Shown: positions 7,346-14,500 of the stretch, piece by piece | How positions within the stretch are numbered: the first letter of the stretch is position 1 | Layout of the letters: each line of letters opens with the position of its first letter | Assembly: GCA_934254985.1 (NCBI GenBank) | Contig: CAKQMS010000045.1 | Span: 1-18,501 of the forward strand | Source of the DNA: an uncultured Prevotella sp. | GTDB lineage: Bacteria; Bacteroidota; Bacteroidia; Bacteroidales; Bacteroidaceae | Reading direction: 5' to 3' | DNA length: 18,501 nt | Made by a program: the position numbers and the translations under genes | Notes under the pieces: model-generated | Databases searched by the model: none | What the model was told of the DNA's origin: nothing | What the model saw: only the letters and a program-made list of their open reading frames with translations

Positions 7346-7717
7346 TTACATTTGATATTTCGCTCTCGTAGCCTTAGGCAACTTGCTTATGATAAGCTCA
7401 TACGATTCCCTTATCCACGCCATCACCACCTCGGTTTCTATCTGCTCGAAATACACGTCGCTCCAATGCTTCTTGTTCCAATGAAAGGCTGGCGTTACGG
7501 CTTCATATCTATCTCGCAACTCCTCATTCCTATCAGGACTCAGCTTGCAGGCAAACTTATGCATACCGTCTATAGCGCTATGCTCCTCGTTGCCCAACCA
7601 AAGGCATAGGAATATCTTGCCCTCAACTCTGAAGGTTATGTTGTCGTCGCCAAAAGGCTGATCTTCTGTCACGCCATATAGCGACAACGTGAATTCTCTA
7701 ACTTGCTCTATATCCAT
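7346..7717 (-). CDS. MmcQ/YjbR family protein
   Basis: The 123-residue length and sequence fit the MmcQ/YjbR (DUF419) family: an N-terminal MDIEQVREFTLSLYGVTEDQPFG helix-turn motif, FRVEGKIFLCLWL strands, a KLSPDRNEELRDRYEAVTPAFHWNKKHWSDV segment and a C-terminal WIRESYELIISKLPKATR helix. The fold (a CyaY-like sandwich) has been proposed to bind DNA, but the cellular role is not established. It is the first gene of a minus-strand pair with the alcohol dehydrogenase, preceded by a well-formed promoter. The start at 7715-7717 matches family N termini. Confidence 0.9.
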   Translation of the reverse strand: MDIEQVREFTLSLYGVTEDQPFGDDNITFRVEGKIFLCLWLGNEEHSAIDGMHKFACKLSPDRNEELRDRYEAVTPAFHWNKKHWSDVYFEQIETEVVMAWIRESYELIISKLPKATRAKYQM

Positions 7718-7788
7718 AGCAATATTGTATAAAGGTGGTAGATTAGCTTTCTATAGGGGGTTAATCGTGAGTTAATAATAACCACATG

Positions 7789-7819
7789 CAAATATAATGC
7801 TTTTATCCTTAATCCCCAA
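7789..7819 (-). promoter_or_regulatory. Promoter of the MmcQ/YjbR - alcohol dehydrogenase pair
   Basis: On the minus strand TTG (7817-7819) and TATATTTG (7789-7796) are 20 bases apart, the standard Bacteroidota geometry. Transcription would start near 7783, about 65 bases before the start codon. A second -7-like TAACTTTG lies upstream at 7854-7861. Confidence 0.6.
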
Positions 7820-8181
7820 TTTGTTTTGTGCAAAATGTTGCCATTAGGTGGTGCAAAGTTACGTATTATACCATTATGCAAACCATATCGTTCAGCCACG
7901 CTTTATTATGCGTTTCCCCTGTTTTTCTGTTATAAAAATATATTTGATAGCAAGCAAAGCAGTATTTGGCAGTAAGCAAAAATAGATTTGATAGTAAGCA
8001 AACGAACATTTGATAGCTATCATAATGCGACCGAGGCTAATTTCGTAAACGACAAAAACAGCATGCGAAAGCGAGTTTAACCGCTTGGAAGAACTGCCGA
8101 AAAGGCTTGTTTAAACTACCTAAATGGCTTGTTAGAACGACCTAAATACTCGCCCCAAACCTCCAATTAAATATTCTTCTT

Positions 8182-8201
8182 CGACTAACAGCTGTTAGTC
8201 G
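8182..8201. repeat. 20-bp perfect palindrome, copy 1
   Basis: CGACTAACAGCTGTTAGTCG is its own reverse complement. An identical copy lies exactly 66 bases downstream, in register with the surrounding 22-bp array. Without a loop it is better suited to binding a dimeric protein than to forming an RNA hairpin. Confidence 0.9.
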
Positions 8202-8247
8202 GTAAAGTATATTAATATAAATCGCAAAGTATATTAACTTCTCCAAC

Positions 8248-8267
8248 CGACTAACAGCTGTTAGTCG
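8248..8267. repeat. 20-bp perfect palindrome, copy 2
   Basis: Identical to the palindrome at 8182-8201. The flanks differ (ACC before, AAAG after, against CTT and GTAA), so only the palindrome itself is conserved. Confidence 0.9.
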
Positions 8268-8293
8268 AAAGAACTATTAAATATCATCAACGT

Positions 8294-8497
8294 GTATCTT
8301 TAGTTTTCCTAATTATATAAGTAGTATTCGTTGGTTCCGTTATACAAGTAGGAAACAATAACTAATAAACATTCCTCATACCGTTTTGCGGCATAAACTA
8401 CAAATATCATACATAAAACACCCACTTTCTTGCCGGTATCGGCAAAAAAGCATGTTATAATAGATAAGACAGAGTATTATAATGGGAATGTCTTTGC
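8294..8497. other. Intergenic stretch with one small hairpin
   Basis: No ORF or promoter pair stands out. The one visible structure is TTGCCG (8430-8435), GTAT, CGGCAA (8440-8445), extendable to an 11-bp stem with one mismatch (8425-8450). No T tract follows on the plus strand, so it is not an ordinary terminator in that direction. Confidence 0.4.
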
Positions 8498-8531
8498 TCC
8501 GGAAAAGTGTCACAAGTGACATTTTTTCGGA
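8498..8531. repeat. Long hairpin / near-palindrome with TGTCAC-AA-GTGACA centre
   Basis: Sixteen bases (8498-8513, TCCGGAAAAGTGTCAC) can pair with the next sixteen after AA (8516-8531), with only two G-U wobbles. As DNA, the centre TGTCACAAGTGACA is a perfect inverted repeat with a two-base spacer. No gene ends just before it, so a terminator role is unsupported. An intergenic repeat or protein-binding site is more likely. Confidence 0.6.
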
Positions 8532-8562
8532 AAGCATATTAGCAGGAATTCAGAAATTATTT

Positions 8563-8651
8563 TTATCTTTGCATAAGATAAGCTGCACTCGGCAATCTGA
8601 AAGTAAACTTTCATTGCGCTCGTTTGCATTATCTTTGCATAAGATAAGCTG
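8563..8651. repeat. Direct repeat of a 23-bp promoter-like element, 66 bp apart
   Basis: Identical 23-base copies at 8563-8585 and 8629-8651 begin TTATCTTTGCATAAGATAA and end GCTG. Each contains TATCTTTG, a perfect Bacteroidota -7 element, and each is an inverted repeat (TTATCTT, five bases, AAGATAA). The 43 bases between them begin CACTCGGCAATCTGAAAG. From memory, very similar units occur repeatedly between genes in Bacteroidales and give rise to spurious short protein calls; this needs a search. The downstream copy could drive the gene at 8860 with a leader of about 215 bases. Confidence 0.7.
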
Positions 8652-8859
8652 TGTTTAGCATTTTAGATGCTTTTACACATTCCCAAAAATGCCTATCAGA
8701 GTTTTCCTTATTTTAAGGCAGCACTAAGATATTGGGAACCGCTGATATGACAAAAGACCTTGAACAAATCTGTTTTACTACTTACTATAGTTTTAACTGT
8801 TGTAATTCAAGTGTGTATATTAACTGTTTATTAATAGTGCTGCAGAATTAAAAAGTATT
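8652..8859 (+). promoter_or_regulatory. Long leader of the secreted-protein gene
   Basis: No ORF with a credible start was found here. Two 9-base arms, GCAGCACTA (8718-8726) and TAGTGCTGC (8835-8843), are exact reverse complements. The second ends 16 bases before the ATG at 8860. Pairing would close a 108-base loop next to the ribosome-binding region. This could be a leader structure or chance. Confidence 0.35.
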
Positions 8860-9651
8860 ATGAAACTACGTACAATTATTCTCTTTAGCTTGGTTGGCTT
8901 TATTGGAGGAGTTCAAACCGCATCAGCGCAGTCGTTTAAGGATAGATTCAAAAGCGCTGTTAACAAAGTAAAGCAAGAAGTAAAACAAGAAGTGTCTAAA
9001 ACCACCCATAAAACCAAGTCTGTCGGCACTTCAAGCCTGAAAGGTAAGCTTCCGGTAATGCCAAATTCTTCATCATCCTTGTTTGGAGCAAACCACACAG
9101 CTCTTTTTGCACCTGTCGGAACCCCAACAAATGCAAAATACGGCATTAAAAAGGTTACTCCTGTCAAGCCCCCGAAAGAGGACGTTAAGCAACCAGACTG
9201 GAATGACGCACGCACATATGTCTATGAGCTTGACAACCAAAGCCTTGTTGATGAATATCTGATGCTCGAAAAATGTATGGAAACCAAATATATCAATCCT
9301 ACGGGTCCTGCATCTTTCAGATACCATAGTGTACTGGACGAGCTCGTTGATCGCACGTCAAAATTGAACCAGATGGTAGAATATTACCATGAAGCCAACG
9401 ACGCAGCCAATGACGAAGACGAGGTAGCCTTTGCAAACGAATTCATCGATTTACTAATCGGTAAAGTGTTGAAACAAGATAGCTACAAGAGAATGTTACG
9501 TTCGTCGCTTGCTCCTTTTGCAACATTAAACAAACTCTCTGGTAAGAATTTTATGGAGAGTGAAACTATGGATTATTTCAAGAAGCACGGAGGCATCGAG
9601 AATGCACATAAAGCCAACTTTACGGTTGTGAAGTCTAGAAAAAAGAAATAA
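8860..9651 (+). CDS. Secreted or periplasmic protein of unknown function
   Basis: I do not recognise a family. The 263-residue protein starts with a clear signal peptide (two basic residues, a hydrophobic core LFSLVGFIGGV, and cleavage after ASA at 23). The mature protein begins with a lysine-rich amphipathic helix (SFKDRFKSAVNKVKQEVKQEVS). A Ser/Pro-rich linker follows (about 45-110), then a helical domain (about 115-245) with WNDARTYVYELDNQSLVDEYLMLEKC and an acidic NDAANDEDEVAFANEFIDLL segment, and it ends in a basic tail (KSRKKK). There is no lipobox and no later membrane helix, so export to the periplasm or beyond is expected. The gene stands alone between the repeat-rich region and a terminator, facing the MFS gene. 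The start is chosen because the signal peptide begins there. Confidence 0.8.
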   Translation: MKLRTIILFSLVGFIGGVQTASAQSFKDRFKSAVNKVKQEVKQEVSKTTHKTKSVGTSSLKGKLPVMPNSSSSLFGANHTALFAPVGTPTNAKYGIKKVTPVKPPKEDVKQPDWNDARTYVYELDNQSLVDEYLMLEKCMETKYINPTGPASFRYHSVLDELVDRTSKLNQMVEYYHEANDAANDEDEVAFANEFIDLLIGKVLKQDSYKRMLRSSLAPFATLNKLSGKNFMESETMDYFKKHGGIENAHKANFTVVKSRKKK

Positions 9652-9682
9652 TAAGGCATTCTATTATGCGATAAACAAACTT

Positions 9683-9728
9683 AAAAAGGCTCTTTCTGTC
9701 GTTCATTTGCGACCGAAAGAGCCTTTTT
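9683..9728. terminator. Bidirectional terminator between the secreted-protein gene and the MFS gene
   Basis: A 19-bp stem with one mismatch (9683-9701 with 9710-9728) has five A on one side and five T on the other, so each strand shows a GC-rich stem followed by a T run. It begins 31 bases after the stop at 9651, and its end is 1 base from the end of the minus-strand MFS gene at 9730. Confidence 0.9.
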
Positions 9729-9729
9729 G

Positions 9730-10869
9730 TTATTCGTATTTCTTATGGAATATCCAAAGACAAATGGCACCAGCCAATACCAATGGCACACCAATAAGGG
9801 CAGGATAGTTGAAACCTAAGTTCAGCGACACAGGAATGCCACCAAGCAAAGCGCCAAGGGCATTGCCGGAATTGAATGCTGCCTGAATGCAACAGCCACC
9901 AAGCATCTCGCCTCCTTCGGAATGTTTTACTATCAGGTATTGCTCTGGCGAACCTACACCAAAGAGACAAACGCAGGTGAGGAACATCAACAATGCTACA
10001 GCCCATGGATTGGCAGAGAAGAAAAAGGTGAGCAACAAAGATATAGCTGAGGTTAGAAGATAGCAACTGGTGATGCGACCAGGCTTGAACCTATCTGCCA
10101 ACGGACCGCTACTAAGATTGCCTACCACCATGCCAAATCCTGCGAGAATCATTAGTAGAGATATGCTCGAGGCACTAAATCCGCCTTCCATCTGGAGTAA
10201 TGGAGATATATAGCTAAACCAACAAAGCATGCCGGCACTACCCAAGAATGTAGCAGAAATAATCAACCATGGAGCAAGGTTGCGCAAGAAACGAAACTGC
10301 GCTTTCATACCATTATTGGCAAGGGCTGCCACATTTGGCACCCAACGATATATCATATAAAGGGTGAGGAGTCCCAACACTATAGACATCATAAATGGTA
10401 CTCGCCAAGAGAGATTGTGACTTAAAAATGTACCAAATGGCACGCCAATCAAATTAGCAAATGGCATACCTGCACACATCATAGCAACCGCACTTGTTCC
10501 CTTGCCCTCTTTGGCTATCTTGACAGCAACGATTGCACCTGTACCAAAGTAGGCTCCATGAGGTAGACCTTGGATAAATCTGGCACATAGCAAGAGCCAA
10601 AAACTTGGAGCTATAGATGCTATAGCCGCACCAATTGTGACGAGAGAGGTAAGGAACATTAATATATTCTTAGGTCGATACTTATGCATTAGTATCAACG
10701 AGAAAGCTCCGGCACATACACCCAAAGCATAAATAGAAATGAGATGTCCCACTTGCGGAATAGAAACATTCATGTCGTGAGCTACATCAGTAAGAATACC
10801 TTCGATAATAAATTCAGTCATGCCAAGGGTGAATGTTCCTAAGGCAAGGGCAAAGAGTCCTTTTTTCAT
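9730..10869 (-). CDS. MFS efflux transporter, AraJ/DHA1-like
   Basis: A 379-residue inner-membrane protein with about 12 hydrophobic helices and the usual pseudo-twofold halves. The N terminus, LALGTFTLGMTEFIIEGIL, carries the TEFxxxGxL pattern of the AraJ / drug:H+ antiporter group. RFIQGLPHGAYFGTGAIVA marks helix 4. GNLSSGPLADRFKPGR in the loop between helices 8 and 9 is the second-half copy of motif A, while the first-half copy (HKYRPKNILM) is degenerate. Relatives export sugars, purine nucleosides or drugs driven by protons; the substrate cannot be read from the sequence. It is a single-gene transcript with its own promoter and a shared bidirectional terminator. Confidence 0.88.
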   Translation of the reverse strand: MKKGLFALALGTFTLGMTEFIIEGILTDVAHDMNVSIPQVGHLISIYALGVCAGAFSLILMHKYRPKNILMFLTSLVTIGAAIASIAPSFWLLLCARFIQGLPHGAYFGTGAIVAVKIAKEGKGTSAVAMMCAGMPFANLIGVPFGTFLSHNLSWRVPFMMSIVLGLLTLYMIYRWVPNVAALANNGMKAQFRFLRNLAPWLIISATFLGSAGMLCWFSYISPLLQMEGGFSASSISLLMILAGFGMVVGNLSSGPLADRFKPGRITSCYLLTSAISLLLTFFFSANPWAVALLMFLTCVCLFGVGSPEQYLIVKHSEGGEMLGGCCIQAAFNSGNALGALLGGIPVSLNLGFNYPALIGVPLVLAGAICLWIFHKKYE

Positions 10870-10951
10870 TTTCGTGTGTGTGTATGAAACAATATCCTAA
10901 AAACTATTATTGGTGGCTATGTCCTTCCACCTTATTATATATAAGCGGCTG

Positions 10952-10982
10952 CAAAGTTACCACATTTTTTGCAAATGGCAAA
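10952..10982 (-). promoter_or_regulatory. Promoter of the MFS gene
   Basis: On the minus strand TTTG (10979-10982) and TAACTTTG (10952-10959) are 19 bases apart. Transcription would begin near 10945, about 75 bases before the start codon. Confidence 0.65.
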
Positions 10983-11020
10983 AATGAGGTAGGAATGTTA
11001 TTTCATTTAATCCCATATAA

Positions 11021-11241
11021 AAAGTCCAATCATGGCACCGCTGCATCTCCCTCAAATATGACTTCTACAAAGACGGTGCAAGTTGAAGGCAGAACATCAA
11101 GCAACACTTGAATGTTATGCTGAGACATAGTCCGCCTTATCAAAAGGCACAAGACGAATGAAACTGCAGAACTCTAACGAGATCCGGCAACTTCGCGATG
11201 TGTGTATATTTGAGGTGAATGGAATTGAGGTGTATATGTAA
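11021..11241 (+). pseudogene. Possible decayed coding remnant upstream of the restriction locus
   Basis: Between the MFS promoter and the XRE gene, one frame reads VQSWHRCISLKYDFYKDGAS, meets TGA (11084-11086), then continues RQNIKQHLNVMLRHSPPYQK to TGA (11159-11161). An ATG at 11158 overlaps that stop (ATGA) and opens a 27-codon frame ending EVNGIEVYM at 11241. The residue mix looks protein-like but no family was recognised, and no start is visible for the first part. It could be the relic of a gene interrupted when the defence locus was acquired, or chance. The rest of the 10,870-11,329 gap shows only the two flanking promoters. Confidence 0.25.
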
Positions 11242-11297
11242 AAGTTATATCTTGTTAAAGGTTGAATTGAGCAATATAGTTTCTCGCTAAAAATCTA

Positions 11298-11305
11298 TAA
11301 TTTTG
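11298..11305 (+). promoter_or_regulatory. Probable -7 element of the restriction locus
   Basis: TAATTTTG matches TAnnTTTG and lies 24 bases before the ATG at 11330. It implies a very short leader of about 18 bases. No TTTG at the right -33 distance was found, as might be expected of a regulated promoter. Confidence 0.5.
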
Positions 11306-11329
11306 CATTATAAGCAATATATTGACTGT

Positions 11330-11527
11330 ATGGAAGAATTGAATCAATTAAAACTTGTATTGGTAAAGAATAAAAAGACCAATAAATGGCTTGCGGAACA
11401 GTTGGGTGTTAATCAAACTACTGTTTCAAAATGGTGTACCAATACGACACAGCCTGATTTGGCAACACTGAAGCGAATTTCAGAGTTGCTGAATGTCAAT
11501 GTAAGTGAAATAATTAACTTTGACTAA
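11330..11527 (+). CDS. Small XRE/Cro-type regulator at the head of the type I restriction operon
   Basis: A 65-residue protein consisting of little more than one helix-turn-helix domain: NKKTNKWLAEQLGVNQTTVSKWCTNTTQPDLATLKRISELLNVNVSEII, with LAEQLGVNQTTVSKWC as the HTH. A longer reading from TTG at 11303 is possible, but that TTG is part of the -7 promoter element, so ATG 11330 is the likely start. Proteins of this kind precede type I and type II restriction genes and act like control proteins, limiting nuclease expression, often by binding their own promoter. hsdR starts 10 bases after its stop (or overlaps by 8 if TTG is used), which suggests coupled translation. Confidence 0.88.
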   Translation: MEELNQLKLVLVKNKKTNKWLAEQLGVNQTTVSKWCTNTTQPDLATLKRISELLNVNVSEIINFD

Positions 11528-11537
11528 ATCTATATTT

Positions 11538-14500
11538 ATGGGAAATTCTAACTTCAATGAGAATACCAGGGTACAAGTGCCTGCAGCTCTCCATCTATGT
11601 AAGTTGGGCTATACCTACTTGGACAATATCTATGCATATGATACCAAGACTAATATATTGATAGACGTTTTTCTGAATGCAGTCAAACGTCTGAATCCGT
11701 CTTTGTCAAGTCAGGAAGTCTCTTTGTTGTTTTCAAAGATTGTAAACGTTGCAAACAATGATGATTTAGGACGCGAGTTTTACCAGATGCTTTCTTCAAA
11801 TAGCGGAATAAAACTTATTGACTTTGACAATCCTGAAAACAACGATTGGCACGTCACCACAGAATTTACTTGTGAAAACGAAGATACGGAGGACAATTTC
11901 CGTCCTGATATCACCTGTTTCATCAATGGAATGCCACTTGCTTTTATTGAAGTAAAGAAACCAAATAACCACGAGGGTATCTTGGCTGAGCGTGAACGCA
12001 TCAATACACGAATGAGCAAAACATGTTTCCGTCGCTTCTTCAACGTTACGCAGTTGATGATATTCTCCAACAATCAGGAATACGACAATGAGAGCCGTGA
12101 GCCTATTCAAGGTGCATTCTATTGTAGCTCTGCCAAGGGCAAGGCTTTCTTCAATGTGTTTCGTGAGGAGAACAAAACGTTTGTTACCAATTATCCCTAT
12201 CAGGAAATAACGGATGAAGACGAATATAAGGTATTGAAACACCGTAACTGTGTAGTCATCAAGAACCTTAAGGAGTATCAGACCAACAAGGATGTCAACA
12301 CCCCTACCAACCGTATCATAACCTCCATGCTGAGCAAGGAGCGTTTTCTGTTCCTGCTTCGTTATGGCATAGCATACGTTGAGCGCAAGGTGGAATTGGA
12401 GGACGGCACACAGGGCACTACGCTGCAAAAGCATATTATGCGCTATCAGCAGATGTTCGCCTCTTACGCTATTCGTCGCACCCTAAATAATGGGATGAAA
12501 AGCGGTATAATCTGGCATACGCAGGGCAGCGGAAAAACAGCTCTTGCCTATTACAGCGTTCGCAGTCTGACGGATTTCTTTGCACGGAAAAACATCGTGG
12601 CAAAGTTCTATTTCATAGTTGACCGTATCGACCTTATGGAACAGGCTACCGACGAATTTGCCGCCCGTGGTCTTATCGTGCATAATGCCAAGAGCCGTGA
12701 GGAACTGATGAAGGACATTGCAAGCCGGTCTATCACACAGAACAATGAAGGCAAGTTGGAGATCATGGTGGTCAACATCCAGAAGTTCAAAGAAGACAAG
12801 GCGAAGGTGCAAGTTGACGACAGCTACAGCACCAACCTCCAACGTATATTCTTTATCGACGAGGCACATCGTGGATATAACCCCAAGGGAAGTTTCTTGG
12901 CCAACTTGCTCGAAGCCGACAAAAACGCTGTGAAGATAGCCCTCACTGGCACGCCGCTTCTCAAAGAGGAGCGTGAGTCTTGGCGAGTGTTTGGCGACTA
13001 TATCCATACCTACTATTATGACAAGTCAATCGCTGACGGCTATACTTGCAAACTTATGCGTGAGCCTGTCGAGACCATCTACAAGGAAAAGATTGAGGAT
13101 ATACTCGACAAATTGGCAGGAAGCGTAAAAGTGAAGAAGTCGGACATCGACAGCAATAAGATCATTGAGGATGAAAGTTATCTTAATGCGTTGCTCGACT
13201 ATGTTATATCCGACTTCCGCCGTTTCCGCAAGGAGCAGAACGACAACTCTGTCGGAGCCATGATTGTCTGCAAGACAAACCCTCAGGCCAGAGAGATGTT
13301 CCGCTTGTGGCAGGAGCGTTTTCATAATGCGGAGAAAATATGGCAGCATAAAGAGGAACAGATCGGAATGGCAGCAGAGTCAATGACTTTGCCTTCCGGC
13401 TACAGGCCTTTGACAGCTTCGCTTATATTGCATGACGAAGGCGATAAGTTGGAACGTAAAGAGTATATCGAGGGGTTCAAGAAACTTCAGGAAGTGGACG
13501 TGCTCATTGTCAACAAGATGCTTCTCACTGGTTTTGATGCTCCTCGTCTGAAGAAACTGTACCTCGGACGCTCGCTCGACGGCCATGACTTGTTGCAAGC
13601 TTTGACGCGTGTAAACCGACCTTACCATGATTTCAAGTATGGTTATGTGGTTGACTTCGTGAACATCAAGGAGAATTTTGATGCTACCAACGACCGCTAC
13701 CTCCGTGAATTGAACCGCACTTCTGACGGCACAGGCTCGGGGCAAAGTAATATCGCCAACGATGTGATGGTGACGAAGGAAGAGGTGGAAGCCAAAATCA
13801 GGCAGGTAAAAAGTGTGCTCTTCAACTTCACCACTGATAATATGGAGGAGTTCCGTAAGCAGATTGACGAGGTTGACAACAAGGACAGCCTTTATGAATT
13901 GCGCAACACGCTTTCAGAGGCAAAGGCTATTGTCAACCAAGTTCGTTCTTTCGGCGACGAGGAGACAAAGCAGAAACTTGTATCGCTGCCTATCGGCACC
14001 ATTCCTACGCTTATCACAGAGGTTACACATCGCATCGAGCGCATCAATCTTCTTGAAAACACGGAGCATAAGGCCGACGTGTCGGGCATCATTAACGTTG
14101 CACTTTCTGAGCTGGAATTTGAGTTCAAGAAAGGAATGCCTGAGGAAATGCGCATCATAGTCAATGACATCCGTGAGCGTTGCGAGCGTGTGCAGGCCGA
14201 GTTTGAGGCAAACTTCGACACAAAGGAGGACAAGTATGTTATCCTTGCCGATGAGTTCCGTGAGTATTTCCGCAAAAAGGGATTTGTGCCTAAAGATACT
14301 GCTGATGCGAAAGAGAGCATACAGTATATGGACGAGGTGATGAAGAAAATAAGGGAAATCAATCGTCGCAACCGCCTTTTGAAAAGCAAGTACAAGGGTG
14401 ACGAACGATTTGTGCGAATCCACAAGCGTATTGAGGAGCAGAACGAAAAACGCGAAAAACCGATCATATCAAAGCATGAATATGAGATTGCGGAGAACCT

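Larger units (their letters stand above)
7942..8293. repeat. Degenerate tandem array with an exact 22-bp period (about 16 units)
   Basis: Cutting the sequence every 22 bases from 7942 lines up related units without any gap. Units at 7942, 7964 and 7986 share ATTTGATAGTAAGCAAA (16-17 of 22 identical in the pairs I counted), and the unit at 8008 starts ATTTGATAG. Units at 8074, 8096 and 8118 share GCTTG in the same register (at 8083, 8105 and 8127); those at 8118 and 8140 both start ACCTAAAT. Units at 8206 and 8228 share AGTATATTAA. Units at 8184 and 8250, three periods apart, share an 18-base palindromic block. Units at 8030, 8052, 8162 and 8272 are weak but keep the spacing. A 22-base period is not a codon multiple and stops are frequent, so it is not coding. 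Two helical turns per unit would put every copy on one face of the DNA. The function is unknown. Confidence 0.75.

Noticed and set aside
7708..7899. 63-codon minus-strand ORF just upstream of the MmcQ/YjbR gene
   Set aside because: It overlaps the promoter (7789-7819) and the start of the real gene, has no recognisable family features, and reads through A/T-rich intergenic sequence.
7942..8293. CRISPR array
   Set aside because: The units are contiguous and degenerate, with no alternation of a constant repeat with unique spacers, and no cas genes are present.
7942..8293. Plasmid-type iteron replication origin
   Set aside because: Unit length fits, but no Rep gene, DnaA box or adjacent A/T-rich unwinding region with plasmid genes was seen, and flanking genes look chromosomal.
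8482..8658. 58-codon plus-strand ORF (MGMSLLRKSV...HKISCV)
   Set aside because: It spans the hairpin and both 23-bp repeats, and the repeated sequence itself gives the repeated LSLHKISC peptide. This is best explained as a by-product of the DNA repeat; a minus-strand frame across the same repeat is equally open.
11035..11079. 6-bp inverted repeat GCACCG...CGGTGC as an attachment site or terminator
   Set aside because: The arms are short, the loop is 33 bases, and there is no T run or second copy at the other end of the locus within the window.
10833..11111. 92-codon plus-strand ORF overlapping the start of the MFS gene
   Set aside because: Its first part is the antisense of the transporter's N terminus and its middle crosses the MFS promoter. 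No domain was recognised.
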